A DNA stretch of 64,000 nt from Agromyces protaetiae (GCF_004135405.1 NZ_CP035491.1:2728001-2792000), one strand, 5' to 3'. Numbered from the stretch's first letter, positions 1 through 10,485 are shown. A program made the numbers and translations. Notes: generated by a model from the sequence alone, not told the origin.

Positions 1-942
1 CGAGCCCGTGACGTACATGTGGTGCGCCCACACCGTGACCGAGAGGGCCGCGATCGCGATGGTCGCGTAGATGAGGGTCTTGTACCCGAAGATCGGCTTG
101 CGGCTGAAGACGGGGAAGATCTCGGACACGATGCCGAAGAACGGCAGGGCGATGATGTACACCTCGGGGTGGCCGAAGAACCAGAACAGGTGCTGCCAGA
201 GCAGGACGCCGCCGTTGGCGGGGTCGTAGACGTGCGCACCGAAGACGCGGTCGGCGCCGGCGGCGAGGATCGCGGCCGCGAGGACCGGGAACGCCATGAG
301 TACGAGGATCGACGTCACGAGAGTGTTCCACGTGAAGATCGGCATCCGGAACATCGTCATGCCGGGTGCGCGCATCGTGATGATCGTCGTGATGAAGTTC
401 ACCGCGCCCAGGATGGTGCCGAAGCCCGAGAGGCCGAGGCCGAGCATCCAGAGGTTGCCGCCGACGCCCGGCGAGAACGTCGTCGAGGCGAGCGGTTGAT
501 AGGCGAACCAGCCGAACGACGCGGCGCCCTGCGGCGTGAAGAAGCCGGCGACCGCCATGAGCGAGCCGAAGTTGAACAGCCAGTACGCGAACGCGTTGAG
601 TCGCGGGAATGCGACGTCGGGCGCGCCGATCTGCAGCGGCATGAGGACGTTCGCGAAGCCCGCGAACAGCGGGGTGGCGAACATGAGCAGCATGATCGTG
701 CCGTGCATCGTGAACAGCTGGTTGTACTGCTCACGGGTCTGCACGATCTCGAGACCGGGCTCGAAGAGCTGCGCGCGGATGACGAGCGCCATCACGCCGC
801 CGATGCAGAAGTAGATGAACGAGGTGATCAGGTACAGGTACCCGATGATCTTGTGGTCGGTGGAGGTGATCCACTTGACGATGATGTTGCCCTTGCGCTC
901 GACCTTCGAAGCGCCGAACGCCTGACTCGCTACGGTGCTCAT
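1..942 (-). CDS. ctaD: Cytochrome c oxidase subunit I (partial, 3' part outside window)
   Basis: Catalytic heme-copper subunit of the aa3-type terminal oxidase; it reduces oxygen at the heme a3/CuB centre and pumps protons in the plasma membrane. The first 314 codons are visible and the frame runs off the left edge. Heme a ligand H80 (TMHGTIML), the crosslinked pair H258/Y262 (FFGHPEVY) and the CuB histidines H307/H308 (WAHHMY) are present, with several hydrophobic helices between them. The ATG at 942 overlaps the ctaC stop in an ATGA tetranucleotide, so the two subunits are probably translationally coupled. Family length is about 570 residues, so roughly 45 percent is missing because of the window edge, not because of damage. 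Confidence 0.97.
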   Translation of the reverse strand, partial: MSTVASQAFGASKVERKGNIIVKWITSTDHKIIGYLYLITSFIYFCIGGVMALVIRAQLFEPGLEIVQTREQYNQLFTMHGTIMLLMFATPLFAGFANVLMPLQIGAPDVAFPRLNAFAYWLFNFGSLMAVAGFFTPQGAASFGWFAYQPLASTTFSPGVGGNLWMLGLGLSGFGTILGAVNFITTIITMRAPGMTMFRMPIFTWNTLVTSILVLMAFPVLAAAILAAGADRVFGAHVYDPANGGVLLWQHLFWFFGHPEVYIIALPFFGIVSEIFPVFSRKPIFGYKTLIYATIAIAALSVTVWAHHMYVTGS

Positions 943-1841
943 TCGGCTTCGTGCTCCTCTTTCAGCTCGGGTGCGCCCGTGCCGGGCAGGTTCTGGTTGC
1001 GGTCGTACTCGTTCGAGAGCTGACCGACCTGACCCTTGTCGCGGAGCGACTCGATGTAGGCGTCGTACTCGGCCTGCGAAACGACCTTGACGTTGAAGAG
1101 CATCAGCGAGTGGTACTCGCCGCACAGCTCGGCGCACTTGCCGGCGTACGTGCCCTCGCGCTCGGTGGTGAGCGACATGTAGTTGGTCTTGCCCGGGTAC
1201 ATGTCTTTCTTGTAGAGGAAGTCGACGACCCAGAAGGAGTGGATGACATCGCGCGACTCGAGCTCGAACTCGACGTTGGCATTGACCGGGAGGACGAGCG
1301 TCGGAAGCTCGGACTGGACGACTGAGCCCGCGGGGCCCTCTTCGTCGAGCTGGCCCTGGATGCCGGGCGAGTAGACGTCTTCGTTGACGTAGTTGAAGTC
1401 CCACGCCCACTGCTTGGCGATGACCTCGACTTTGACGTCGATGTCGTCGGCGGCGAAGCGCTCTTCAATCGCCTGCTGGTCGCGGGCCGTGAAGGCGAAG
1501 AAGCCGAGCACGAGGATGAGCGGGACGATCGTGTAGAAGACTTCGATCGGCATGTTGTAGCGCAGCTGCACGGGGAGGCCGGTCTGGCCGCGACGGCGGC
1601 GGTACGCGATGACCGCCCAGATCGTGAGGCCCCACGTGATGATGCCGACGACGAGGAGGACGATCCAGGAGGTCACCCAGAGGCCGGCGACGCGCTCGGT
1701 GTGGTTGGTGACGGGAGGCTCGCCCTCTTGGAATCCGGGGAGGAAGCCGTGGAGCTGAGCCTGCGTGCAACCTGCGAGCACAAGACTGAGTGTCGCTGCG
1801 ATCGGGATTGCAGCCCATCGGAGTCGGCGATTGTGGCGCAC
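939..1841 (-). CDS. ctaC: Cytochrome c oxidase subunit II, lipoprotein
   Basis: Carries the CuA centre that accepts electrons from cytochrome c or the bcc complex and passes them to subunit I. The 300-residue product has a lipoprotein signal (LVLAGC, lipidated C25), two transmembrane helices near 56-79 and 98-119, and an extracellular cupredoxin domain. CuA ligands H201, C236, E238, C240, H244 and M247 are all visible ([14 protein letters not shown]). The start is GTG, preceded by GAAAGG at a suitable distance. It is cotranscribed with ctaD through a 4-base overlap. A short hairpin (GCGCTTC / GAAGCGC, 1868-1886) lies in the predicted 5' leader. Confidence 0.97.
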   Translation of the reverse strand: MRHNRRLRWAAIPIAATLSLVLAGCTQAQLHGFLPGFQEGEPPVTNHTERVAGLWVTSWIVLLVVGIITWGLTIWAVIAYRRRRGQTGLPVQLRYNMPIEVFYTIVPLILVLGFFAFTARDQQAIEERFAADDIDVKVEVIAKQWAWDFNYVNEDVYSPGIQGQLDEEGPAGSVVQSELPTLVLPVNANVEFELESRDVIHSFWVVDFLYKKDMYPGKTNYMSLTTEREGTYAGKCAELCGEYHSLMLFNVKVVSQAEYDAYIESLRDKGQVGQLSNEYDRNQNLPGTGAPELKEEHEAE

Positions 1842-1898
1842 CGGTGACCTTTCGGGAGACTCGAAGGCGCTTCTCAGCGAAGCGCGTGATCGTTGGAT

Positions 1899-1904
1899 AG
1901 CCTA
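1899..1904 (-). promoter_or_regulatory. Candidate -10 of ctaC
   Basis: TAGGCT on the minus strand, the same hexamer used before rnpB, parE and the Nif3-like gene. It would give a leader of about 50 bases. No convincing -35 was seen. Confidence 0.45.
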
Positions 1905-1988
1905 CTCCGACTCGACCGCCCAGACGTGCACTCCGGGACGGTGTCGGAGTGAGCCATCCGACGAATCCGCACACGACCTGCGGAAACG

Positions 1989-2021
1989 AAAAGGGGAGGT
2001 CGCTATGCGACCTCCCCTTTT
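1989..2021 (-). terminator. Rho-independent terminator of erpA
   Basis: A perfect 15-bp stem with a 3-base TAT loop; the arms carry AAAAGGGGAGG and CCTCCCCTTTT, giving an A tract and a U tract on either strand. It lies 18 bases past the erpA stop and separates erpA from ctaC. Confidence 0.9.
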
Positions 2022-2039
2022 CACGGGTGCTGCGAGCGT

Positions 2040-2390
2040 TCAGTGGAACGAATCACCGCACGCGCAACTGCCCTGCGCGTTGGGGTTGTCGATCGTGAAG
2101 CCCTGCTTCTGGATAGTGTCTTCGAAGTCGATCGAGGCGCCGTCGAGGTAGGGGACGCTCATCTTGTCGACGACGACCTCGACACCGTCGAAGTCGACGA
2201 CGGCATCGCCGTCGAGGAAGCGCTCGTCGAAGTAGAGCTGGTAGATGAGACCGGAGCATCCGCCCGGCTGCACGGCAACGCGCAGGCGGAGGTCTTCGCG
2301 GCCCTCCTGCGCGAGGAGGCTGCGCACCTTGTCGGCAGCGGGCTCGCTCAGCAGCACGCCGTGGCTGTTCTCGGTGATGGTCTGGCTCAT
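2040..2390 (-). CDS. erpA: Iron-sulfur cluster insertion protein ErpA (A-type carrier)
   Basis: A 116-residue A-type carrier of the HesB/IscA family that delivers Fe-S clusters to apo-proteins. The three cluster-binding cysteines are present: C45 in GGCSG, and C109 and C111 in SCACG near the C terminus. The ATG at 2390 was chosen over longer in-frame starts because AGGGAG lies just upstream and the family normally starts close to this point. It sits between the dipeptidase and ctaC, an order common in actinobacteria. A near-consensus -10 lies about 45 bases upstream and a strong terminator follows. Confidence 0.95.
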   Translation of the reverse strand: MSQTITENSHGVLLSEPAADKVRSLLAQEGREDLRLRVAVQPGGCSGLIYQLYFDERFLDGDAVVDFDGVEVVVDKMSVPYLDGASIDFEDTIQKQGFTIDNPNAQGSCACGDSFH

Positions 2391-2434
2391 CTCGCTCCCT
2401 CTATCAAGGTCGACCGCTTCATAGGTCTGTCGCC

Positions 2435-2440
2435 ATTGTA
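2435..2440 (-). promoter_or_regulatory. Candidate -10 of erpA
   Basis: TACAAT on the minus strand in the gap between the dipeptidase stop and erpA. It predicts a leader of about 37 bases that contains the AGGGAG ribosome binding site. Confidence 0.5.
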
Positions 2441-2472
2441 CGCGTGCGTTTCCGAGAGTCGCCCCGGATGTC

Positions 2473-3891
2473 TCATGCCCGCGCGTTGAGCCGAGCGAGG
2501 AAGAGCGCCTCGGCGAGGAGCGCCTTCTTGAACACCCCGAGGTGGAGCGACTCGTTGGGGCTGTGGGCACGGGACTCGGGGTCTTCGACGCCCGTCACGA
2601 GGATCTGCGCCGCGGGGAACTCCTCGACGAGTTCGGCGATGAACGGGATCGATCCGCCGACGCCGATCTCGACGGGCTCGACGCCCCACGCCTCGGCCAT
2701 GGCCTTGCGCGTCTCGTCGACCGCCCAGCCGCTCGTGTCGACGAGGAACGCCTCCCCCGTGTCGGGGCTCTCGAACGTCAGCTTCGCGCCGAACGGCGCG
2801 TGGGCCTCGAGGTGGGACTTGATCGCGGCGTAGGCCTCGTCGGCGGGCTGCCCCGGTGCGATCCGGGCGCTCACGCGGACGCGCACGCCGGGGACGAGCG
2901 TGTTGGACGCGTTCGCGACATCCGGTGCATCGATGCCCGTGATCGTGATCGCAGGTTCCGACCAGATGCGCTCGAGGATCTCTCCCCTTCCGATCGGCGT
3001 CACGCCGTCGAGGAGGCCGGTCTCGCTGCGGAGCTGCGCTTCGTCGTACGCGGGCACCTCGAGACCTGCCGAGCGGAGGTCCTCCACCGCGACCGACCCC
3101 GACGCGTCCCACAGCGTGTCGAGCAGACGGATCGCCGCGAGCATCGCGTCGGGCACCGCTCCCCCGAACATGCCCGAGTGCGACGCGTGGCCGAGGGTGT
3201 CGATCCGCAGGTTGAAGGCGACCGCCCCGCGCAGGGCGACGGTGATCGCAGGGGTGTCGACGTCCCAGTTGCCCGAGTCGGCGACGATGATCGCGTCGGC
3301 TTCGAGCAGGTCGCGCTGGTCCTTCAGGAAGTTCGCGAACGACTGTGAGGCCCACTCCTCTTCGCCTTCGATGAAGACGGCGAGGCCGAGGTCGAGGTCG
3401 TCGACGGCGGCGGCGAGCGCTCGGATCGCGCCGACGTGGGCCATGACGCCGGCCTTGTCGTCGGCGGCGCCGCGCCCGTGCAGGCGGTCGCCGCGCTGGG
3501 TCGGCTCGAACGGCGGGGTCTCCCAGTCTTCGTCCTTTCCGGGCGGCTGCACGTCGTGGTGGGCGTAGAGCAACACGGTCGGGCGTCCGTTGCGAGCGGC
3601 ACGCTTGGCCACGACGGCCGGCTGGCCGTATTCGGAGCCGTCTTCGACGAGGGCGCGTCGGATGTCGACGAGTTCGAACACGCCGGTGTCGCGCAGCAAG
3701 GCGGCGACGGCCTCGGCGCTCTCGACGACGTGGGCCGGGTCGAAGGCCGGCCATGACACCGACGGGATGCGGACGAGCTTGGAAAGATCGGCGACGGTGG
3801 CGGGGAATCCCGCGTCGACGGCCTCCCGAACCGCCCCGGATGTCTGGGAATCGACGGTGATGTCCGGCCGCGCCGGCTGCTCCTCGGTCAT
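2473..3891 (-). CDS. M20 family dipeptidase
   Basis: Zinc-dependent metallopeptidase of the M20 (ArgE/DapE/carnosinase-like) family, 472 residues, probably cytosolic. The metal-site motifs appear in order: HHDVQP (H111, D113), GRGAADDK (D144) and EGEEE (catalytic E177, metal ligand E178). The C-terminal SPNESLHLG segment is also typical. The ATG at 3891 is preferred to an upstream start because TAAGAT ends 7 bases before it, the leaderless pattern seen across the window. The natural substrate cannot be told; C-terminally unblocked dipeptides are usual for this subgroup. It is divergent from DUF3043. Confidence 0.93.
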   Translation of the reverse strand: MTEEQPARPDITVDSQTSGAVREAVDAGFPATVADLSKLVRIPSVSWPAFDPAHVVESAEAVAALLRDTGVFELVDIRRALVEDGSEYGQPAVVAKRAARNGRPTVLLYAHHDVQPPGKDEDWETPPFEPTQRGDRLHGRGAADDKAGVMAHVGAIRALAAAVDDLDLGLAVFIEGEEEWASQSFANFLKDQRDLLEADAIIVADSGNWDVDTPAITVALRGAVAFNLRIDTLGHASHSGMFGGAVPDAMLAAIRLLDTLWDASGSVAVEDLRSAGLEVPAYDEAQLRSETGLLDGVTPIGRGEILERIWSEPAITITGIDAPDVANASNTLVPGVRVRVSARIAPGQPADEAYAAIKSHLEAHAPFGAKLTFESPDTGEAFLVDTSGWAVDETRKAMAEAWGVEPVEIGVGGSIPFIAELVEEFPAAQILVTGVEDPESRAHSPNESLHLGVFKKALLAEALFLARLNARA

Positions 3892-3898
3892 GCCGGTA

Positions 3899-3908
3899 AT
3901 CTTAAGGT
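3899..3908. promoter_or_regulatory. Overlapping divergent -10 boxes (dipeptidase / DUF3043)
   Basis: TAAGAT on the minus strand (3904-3899) and TAAGGT on the plus strand (3903-3908) share two bases. The minus box sits 7 bases before the dipeptidase ATG; the plus box serves DUF3043 with a short leader carrying GAGGA. Confidence 0.6.
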
Positions 3909-3929
3909 CTACCGATTTCCGAGGAACCC

Positions 3930-4532
3930 GTGGCCAAGCAACCTGAGAACACCAAGTCCGAGTCCGGCGAGGCATCCGCCCCCGAGACTTTCGAAGAGAC
4001 GCAGGCCCGCCTGAAGGCCGCCGGCAAGAAGGGCGCCCCGACGCCGTCGCGAGCCCAGCAGGAGGCCGCGCGCAAGCGTCCGCTCGTGCCCGACGACCGC
4101 AAGGAGGCGGCTCGGCAGGCGAAGCTCAAGTCCGCCGAAGCGCGCGAACGGGCGCGCGTCGGCATGGCCGCCGGCGAAGACAAGTACCTCCCGCAGCGCG
4201 ACCGCGGCCCGCAGAAGCGCTACGCGCGCGACTACATCGACGCCCGGTTCAGCGTCGGCGAGCTGCTCATCCCGCTCATGTTCGTCGTCATCATCCTGAC
4301 GCTCATCCCGAACTACGCGCTGCAGTCGATCGGCATCCTCGCCCTGTGGGCGTTCTTCGCCGTCGCCGTCATCGACGTCGTGATCCTCGGCCAGGTGCTC
4401 ACGAAGAAGCTGCGCGCGAAGTACGGCGACCGTGCAGAGAAGATCCGCTGGTACGCGGCGATGCGCGCGCTGCAGCTGCGCCCCCTGCGCCTGCCCAAGC
4501 CGCAGGTCAAGTACGGCCAGTACCCCGAGTGA
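3930..4532 (+). CDS. DUF3043 domain-containing membrane protein
   Basis: A 200-residue actinobacterial membrane protein of unknown function. The N-terminal half is charged and Lys/Ala-rich with no membrane segment (about 1-105). Two hydrophobic helices follow near 108-127 and 130-151, and the C-terminal tail is basic. The start is GTG at 3930 with GAGGAACCC immediately upstream. It is divergent from the M20 dipeptidase and convergent with the phosphatase-like gene, from which a strong hairpin separates it. Confidence 0.9.
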   Translation: MAKQPENTKSESGEASAPETFEETQARLKAAGKKGAPTPSRAQQEAARKRPLVPDDRKEAARQAKLKSAEARERARVGMAAGEDKYLPQRDRGPQKRYARDYIDARFSVGELLIPLMFVVIILTLIPNYALQSIGILALWAFFAVAVIDVVILGQVLTKKLRAKYGDRAEKIRWYAAMRALQLRPLRLPKPQVKYGQYPE

Positions 4533-4556
4533 TCGGCTGAGCCGAGCACCGATTGA

Positions 4557-4592
4557 GTGAGCCGGATGTCCCCCTCGGGACATCCGGCTCAC
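4557..4592. terminator. Bidirectional hairpin between convergent genes
   Basis: A 16-bp perfect inverted repeat with a 4-base CCTC loop. The right arm includes the stop codon of the minus-strand phosphatase gene. The stem contains the word GGATGTCC that recurs around genes in this window. Confidence 0.8.
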
Positions 4593-5749
4593 GGCTTGGC
4601 GTACGCGCCGAACCTCGCGAGCGGAACGCGCGACTCCTCGTCGCTCAACGACCCGTGCTGGCCGATCATGCGCTCGGCCTGCCGGTTCTCCTCACGCGAA
4701 TCGTAGTAGGCGACGCCCGCGCGCGCGGCGACGAGGAGGTCGCCGATGCGCGGGCGGACGTCGTCGTCGACGACGCCGAAGAGACCGGCGTCGATCACCT
4801 CGTCGCGTGTGATGATCCACGCGCGATCGCCTTCGGCGTCGCGCCAGCGTGCGACGAGTGCCTCGCGGTCGGATGCATCGAGCCCGGGTTCGAAGTACAG
4901 TGCCACGTTGCGCGGTTCGCCGCCGACGTGTCGCACGCCGTCGACGAGCCCGGGGTCGCGGTCGACGAACACGTGGCGGGAGGCCGGGATGTCGACGACG
5001 CCGTGGTCGGCGGTCACGAGCATGCCCGCGCCACGAGGCATCCGCTCGCCGAGGCCCATGACCGCCGCGTCGAGGCGCTCGAGCGCCGCGAGCCAGCGGT
5101 CGGACTCCCAGCCCTCGGCGTGCGCGAGCTGATCGAGCTCGGGGACGTACAGGTAGACCAGCGCGCCGTCGACCTCGTCGAGGAGTTCGCGCGCGATCGC
5201 GAAGCGATCCTCGATCGATGCCCCGGCACGGTACTCGGCGCCGCGCAGCACCGCGCGTGTGAAGCCCGAGTCGGCGTACCGCGGGGCGCCCACGGCGAAG
5301 CTCGTGACGCCGTACTCGGCGGAGGTCTCGAACAGTGTCGGACGGCGTTGCCAGTCGGGCTGGATGAGCCCGGCCTCCCACCCGTTGAGCTGATTCGCGA
5401 GGATGTCGCGCTCGGGCACGAGCGTGCGGTAGCCGACGAGTCCGTGCCGCCCGGGGTCTGCGCCCGTCGCGAAGGTCGCGATGGCCGCAGCCGTCGTCGA
5501 CGGGAACACCGTGCGCACGGCGTCGCGCTTGCCGAGAACCGCGGTCAGGTACCGCGCATGCCCGCGGCGCGCCGCGAGGTTCGCCGTGCCGAGACCGTCG
5601 ACGAGAAGGACTGCCGCCGAACGCGCGCGCGGGAGCGCGAACGACGGCCCCGACGCCGTCGGCTCCCCCGTGAGACTCGCGATCGCGCTCGGGAGGACCG
5701 CGGCAAGCCGCCGATCGGTGTCGGCGGGCGCCGGTAGCATGGCAGGCAT
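4589..5749 (-). CDS. Alkaline phosphatase superfamily / nucleotide pyrophosphatase-type protein
   Basis: A 386-residue member of the type I phosphodiesterase/nucleotide pyrophosphatase family (alkaline phosphatase fold). Metal and nucleophile motifs are visible: D51 in LLVDGLG, T85/T86 in FPSTTA (probable nucleophile), the ELDQLAH segment and TADHGV. No signal peptide or membrane helix is seen, so it is probably cytosolic. A -10 (CAGACT) ends 7 bases before the ATG at 5749, supporting that start over the ATG three codons later. Substrate unknown. Confidence 0.9.
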   Translation of the reverse strand: MPAMLPAPADTDRRLAAVLPSAIASLTGEPTASGPSFALPRARSAAVLLVDGLGTANLAARRGHARYLTAVLGKRDAVRTVFPSTTAAAIATFATGADPGRHGLVGYRTLVPERDILANQLNGWEAGLIQPDWQRRPTLFETSAEYGVTSFAVGAPRYADSGFTRAVLRGAEYRAGASIEDRFAIARELLDEVDGALVYLYVPELDQLAHAEGWESDRWLAALERLDAAVMGLGERMPRGAGMLVTADHGVVDIPASRHVFVDRDPGLVDGVRHVGGEPRNVALYFEPGLDASDREALVARWRDAEGDRAWIITRDEVIDAGLFGVVDDDVRPRIGDLLVAARAGVAYYDSREENRQAERMIGQHGSLSDEESRVPLARFGAYAKP

Positions 5750-5756
5750 TGCGCCC

Positions 5757-5762
5757 AGTCTG
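5757..5762 (-). promoter_or_regulatory. -10 of leaderless phosphatase gene
   Basis: CAGACT on the minus strand, 7 bases before the ATG at 5749. Confidence 0.5.
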
Positions 5763-5839
5763 TCATAGGGCGTCCGGTCGGCTCCGGAGCCGACGCGGAC
5801 CCCGACAGACCCGAGAACGACGAAGCCCGAGAAAGACGG

Positions 5840-8313
5840 ATGACCGCACCGAGCAACGAGCCCACCGACCGCCGCATCGCCGAGCGCATCGAAGACGTCG
5901 ACGTCTCCGCCGAGATGCAGGGCTCCTTCCTCGAATACGCGTACTCGGTCATCTACTCGCGCGCCCTCCCCGACGCCCGCGACGGCCTCAAGCCCGTGCA
6001 GCGACGCATCCTCTACGGCATGACCGAGATGGGCCTCCGCCCGAGCGGCCGCACGTCAAGAGCTCGCGCGTCGTCGGCGACGTGATGGGCAAGTACCACC
6101 CCCACGGCGATTCGGCGATCTACGACGCGCTCGTGCGCCTCGCCCAGCCGTTCTCGCTGCGCGTTCCCCTCATCGACGGCCACGGCAACTTCGGCTCGCT
6201 CGACGACGGCCCCGCGGCATCCCGCTACACCGAGGCGCGACTCGGCGCCCCCGCCCTCGCGATGACCGAGGGCCTCGACGAAGACGTCGTCGACTTCATC
6301 CCGAACTACGACAACTCGCTCCTCCAGCCCGAGGTCATGCCCTCGGCGTTCCCGAATCTGCTCGTGAACGGCGCGAGCGGCATCGCCGTCGGGATGGCGA
6401 CGAACATGGCACCGCACAACCTCATCGAGGTCGCCCACGCGGCCCGGCACCTCATCGCGAATCCCGATGCGCCGCTCGACGAGCTCATGGAGTTCGTCCC
6501 CGGACCCGACTTCCCGTCGGGCGGCACGATCGTCGGCCTCGACGGCGTGCGCGACGCCTACGCGACCGGGCGTGGGTCGTTCCGCACCCGCGCGAAGGTC
6601 GCCGTCGAGCAGCTCACGGCCCGCAAGACGGGCCTGGTCGTCACCGAGCTCCCCTACCTCGTCGGCCCCGAGAAGGTCATCGAGAAGATCAAGGACGGCG
6701 TCAACGCGAAGAAGATCACGGGTATCTCCGACGTCGCCGACTTCACCGATCGCAAGCGCGGCCTGCGGCTCGTGATCGGCATCAAGACGGGCTTCAACCC
6801 CCAGGCCGTGCTCGAGCAGCTCTATCGACTCACGCCGCTCGAAGACAACTTCGCGATCAACAACGTCGCCCTCGTCGACGGGCAGCCGCAGACGCTCGGC
6901 CTCAAAGAACTCCTGCAGGTCTTCATCGGGCACCGCGTGCGCGTCGTCACGCGGCGCTCCGAGTTCCGACTCGCGAAAGACCGCAAGCGACTGCACCTCG
7001 TCGAGGGCCTCCTCGTCGCGATCCTCGACATCGACGAGGTCATCCAGGTCATCCGCACGAGCGACGACTCCGACCAGGCGCGCTCGCGCCTCATGCAGGT
7101 CTTCGACCTCAGCGAGGTGCAGTCCGAGTACATCCTCGAACTGCGCCTGCGACGCCTCACGCGGTTCTCGCGCATCGAGCTCGAGACCGAGCGCGACACA
7201 CTCCTCGCCTCGATCGCCCGTCTCGAAGAACTCCTCGCGAGCGACGCGCGCATTCGCGCCCTCGTCGCCGACGAGCTCGCGCAGGTCGCCGAGCTGCACG
7301 GCACCCCGCGCCGCACACTCCTCACCGAGGGCAGAGTCGTCACTGCGGCGGCGGCCCGCAAGGCCGCCGCGTCGGCGTCGCTCGAGCACGCGGATGCCCC
7401 GTGCCGCGTGCTCCTCGGCGCCACGGGCCGCATCGCCCGCGTCGACCGACCCGAGGGTGCCGACGATCTCGTCATCACGGTGCCCGCGCGGCGCTCCAAG
7501 CACGACGCCCTGCTCTCGGGCCTCGACACGACGAGCCGCAGCGAGATCGGGGCTGTCACGAGCCGCGGGCGCCTCATCCGGTTCTCACCGCTCGACCTCC
7601 CCGCGCTGCCCGCCAACGCGCCGCAGCTCGCCGCGGGGGTGCGCATCGCCGACTACCTCGGCCTCGCCGACCGGTCGGAACGCGTGCTCGCGCTCGTCTC
7701 GCTCACGAGCGACCGACCCATCGCCCTCGCGACCGCGCAGGGCGTCGTCAAGCGCGTCGCGCCCGGCGGATACCCCAACAAGCCCGATTTCGAGGTCGTC
7801 GCGTTGAAGCCCGGCGACCACGTCGTGGGGGCGGCACAGGGCGGCGACGACGACGAGCTCGTGCTCATCGCCGATGACTCGCAACTGCTCCACTTCCCGG
7901 CCTCCTCCGTGCGCCCGCAGGGCGCGGCCGCGGGCGGCATGGCGGGCATCAAGCTCTCGCCCGGTGCGAAGGTCATCGCGTTCGCGGCACTCTCCCCCGC
8001 CGAGATCGCCGATGCGGTCGTCGTGACCGTCGCAGCGACCTCCGACACCCTCCTCGGCGCCGACCCCGGTGCAGCGAAGGTGTCGGCGTTCTCCGAGTTC
8101 CCCGGCAAGGGGCGCGCAACGGGCGGCGTGCGTGCGCAGCGCTTCCTCAAGGGACAGGACGCGCTCTCGGTCGCGTGGGCCGGACCAGGGCCCGCCCTCG
8201 CGCTCGGCGCTGACGGGTCGGTGCGTCAGTTGCCCGAAGAGTTCGGCAAACGGGATGCCTCGGGCACGCCGATCGAGGCTCCTATCGCGGTCATCGGTCG
8301 ACGCATCGGCTGA
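5840..8313 (+). pseudogene. parC: DNA topoisomerase IV subunit A, frameshifted
   Basis: GyrA/ParC-type subunit of a type IIA topoisomerase, about 824 residues when repaired. The winged-helix segment and catalytic tyrosine (AASRYTE, about Y130) are present, followed by the GyrA-like beta-pinwheel repeats. The frame set by the ATG at 5840 is lost at 6041-6050: GLRP is followed out of frame by [11 protein letters not shown], which is continuous in a family alignment only if one base is restored. Everything before and after is intact, so this is probably a sequencing or assembly error. ParC with convergent ParE next to the sigma factor matches the topoisomerase IV locus of other actinobacteria rather than the gyrase locus near oriC. 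Confidence 0.9.
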
Positions 8314-8329
8314 TCGGGCGAAACCTCCC

Positions 8330-8380
8330 GGAACGACGGATGGCGCCGAGCACGTGCTGCTCGGCGCCATCCGTCGTTCC
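8330..8380. terminator. Bidirectional terminator between parC and parE
   Basis: A perfect 23-bp inverted repeat with a 5-base CGTGC loop, the longest perfect stem found in the window. It lies in the 85-base gap between the two convergent stop codons. Confidence 0.9.
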
Positions 8381-8398
8381 GGCGTCTTCGCCGTCGGA

Positions 8399-10477
8399 TC
8401 AGGCGTCGATGCGGTCGCGGCTGAGCCCGCTCGCGCTGTCGATGATGAACTCCTTGCGGGGGGCGACCTCGTTGCCCATGAGGAGCTCGAAGACGCGGCC
8501 GGCCTGCTCGGCGTCGGAGACGCCGACCCTCCGAAGGGTGCGGTGGGCGGGGTCCATCGTCGTCTCTGCGAGCTGATCGGCGTCCATCTCGCCGAGACCC
8601 TTGTAGCGCTGCGGGGTGCCGAACTTCTTACCGCGGCGTTCGAGGTCTTTCGTGACCGCGATGAACTCGGCCTCGGAGTACGTGTAGATCGTCTCGTTGG
8701 GCTTCGAGCCGGGGTTCTGCACGACGAACCGGTGCAGCGGCGGCACCGCCGCGAACACCCGCCCTTCTTCGATCATCGGCCGCATGTAGCGGAAGAAGAG
8801 CGTGAGGAGGAGCGTGCGGATGTGGGCGCCGTCGACGTCGGCGTCGCTCATGATGATGACCTTGCCGTAGCGCGCCTGCGAGATTTCGAAGCTGCGCCCC
8901 GAGCCGGCGCCGATCGTCTGGATGATCGCCGCACATTCGGCGTTGCCGAGCATGTCGGCGATCGACGCCTTCTGGACATTGAGGATCTTGCCGCGGATCG
9001 GCAGGAGCGCCTGATGTTCGCTGTCGCGTGCGAGCTTCGCCGTGCCGAGGGCGGAGTCGCCCTCGACGATGAACAGTTCACTGTGCGCGACATCCGTCGA
9101 CCGGCAGTCGGCGAGCTTCGCCGGAAGCGACGACGACTCGAGGGCGTTCTTGCGCCGCTGCGTCTCTTTGTGGGTGCGCGCCGAGATGCGGGCCTTCATC
9201 TCGGCGACGACCTTGTCGAGGACGAGCGAGGTCTGCGCCTTGTCGTCGCGCTTCGTCGAGGAGAATCGTTCGCCGAGCGCCTTCGCGACGACCGACGAGA
9301 CGATCGCGCGAACTGCGGGCGTGCCGAGGACCTCTTTCGTCTGCCCTTCGAACTGCGGCTCCGCGAGTCGTACCGTCAGCACGACCGTGAGGCCGGCGAG
9401 GACGTCGTCTTTGTCGAGCTTGTCGGTGCCGACCTTGAGACGTCGGGCGTTCTGCTCGACCTGCGCGCGGATGAACTTGAGCAGCCCCTGTTCGAAGCCT
9501 GCGACGTGCGTGCCGCCCTTCGGTGTCGCGATGATGTTGACGAAGCTGCGGGCGATCGTGTCGTAGCCGGTGCCCCAGCGGAGCGCGATGTCGACGTGGC
9601 ACTCGCGCTCGACCTCGGTCGGCACCATCGCCCCGCCCTCGGTGAGCACGGGCACGGTCTCTTTGAACCGGCCGTCGCCCGTGAGCCGCCAGACATCCGT
9701 GATGGGCGCGTCGGACGCGAGGTGCTCGACGAACTCCGAGATTCCGCCGTCGAACTTGAAGCGGTGCTCCTCGCGCTCATCGCCGCGCTCATCGATGATC
9801 GTGAGGCCGAGGCCGGGGACGAGGAAGGCGGTCTGGCGCGCCCGCCCGAGGAGCTCTTCGAACTGGAACGCCGCGCCGCGCGTGAAGATCTGCGTGTCGG
9901 CCCAATAGCGGATGCGTGTGCCGGTGACGGCCTTCGCGACCTTGCCCGTGACCGTGAGCGAACTCGCCTCTTCGAAGGGGTGGAAGGCCGCAGCGGGCGA
10001 CGGGTCGCCCTTCCCGTCGTCGAATCGGCCGGGCTCGCCGCGGTGGAACGACATCGCCCACGTCTTGCCCTCACGGTCGACCTCGACGTCGAGTCGCTCC
10101 GAGAGCGCGTTGACGACCGACGCTCCGACACCGTGGAGTCCGCCCGAAGCCGCGTAGGAGCCCGACCCGAACTTGCCGCCCGCGTGGAGCTTCGTGAAGA
10201 CGACCTCGACGCCCGTGAGCCCCGTCTTGGGCTCGACGTCGACGGGGATGCCGCGCGCGTGGTCGCGCACCTCGACGCTGTTGTCGCGATGCAGGATGAC
10301 CTCGATCTCGGTGCCGTGCCCCGCGAGGGCCTCATCGACCGAGTTGTCGATGATCTCCCACAGGCAGTGCATGAGGCCGCGCGAGTCGGTCGACCCGATA
10401 TACATGCCGGGTCGCTTTCGAACGGCCTCGAGGCCCTCGAGGACGGAAAGATGACGCGCGGAGTAGTCGGAGCTCAC
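8399..10477 (-). CDS. parE: DNA topoisomerase IV subunit B (GyrB/ParE ATPase)
   Basis: ATPase subunit that partners ParC, 692 residues from the GTG at 10477. It has a GHKL ATP-binding domain (E41/N45 in EIIDNSVDEA, then GGLHGVGASVV), a transducer region, a TOPRIM domain (EGDSALG, DADVDGAHI) and a C-terminal segment ending in the GLGEMD region. A TTG three codons upstream is possible, but TAGGCT ends 8 bases before the GTG and SSDYSARHLSVLEG is a usual N terminus. It is convergent with parC, an arrangement that keeps the two subunits under separate promoters. Confidence 0.95.
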   Translation of the reverse strand: MSSDYSARHLSVLEGLEAVRKRPGMYIGSTDSRGLMHCLWEIIDNSVDEALAGHGTEIEVILHRDNSVEVRDHARGIPVDVEPKTGLTGVEVVFTKLHAGGKFGSGSYAASGGLHGVGASVVNALSERLDVEVDREGKTWAMSFHRGEPGRFDDGKGDPSPAAAFHPFEEASSLTVTGKVAKAVTGTRIRYWADTQIFTRGAAFQFEELLGRARQTAFLVPGLGLTIIDERGDEREEHRFKFDGGISEFVEHLASDAPITDVWRLTGDGRFKETVPVLTEGGAMVPTEVERECHVDIALRWGTGYDTIARSFVNIIATPKGGTHVAGFEQGLLKFIRAQVEQNARRLKVGTDKLDKDDVLAGLTVVLTVRLAEPQFEGQTKEVLGTPAVRAIVSSVVAKALGERFSSTKRDDKAQTSLVLDKVVAEMKARISARTHKETQRRKNALESSSLPAKLADCRSTDVAHSELFIVEGDSALGTAKLARDSEHQALLPIRGKILNVQKASIADMLGNAECAAIIQTIGAGSGRSFEISQARYGKVIIMSDADVDGAHIRTLLLTLFFRYMRPMIEEGRVFAAVPPLHRFVVQNPGSKPNETIYTYSEAEFIAVTKDLERRGKKFGTPQRYKGLGEMDADQLAETTMDPAHRTLRRVGVSDAEQAGRVFELLMGNEVAPRKEFIIDSASGLSRDRIDA

Positions 10478-10485
10478 GTCGACCA

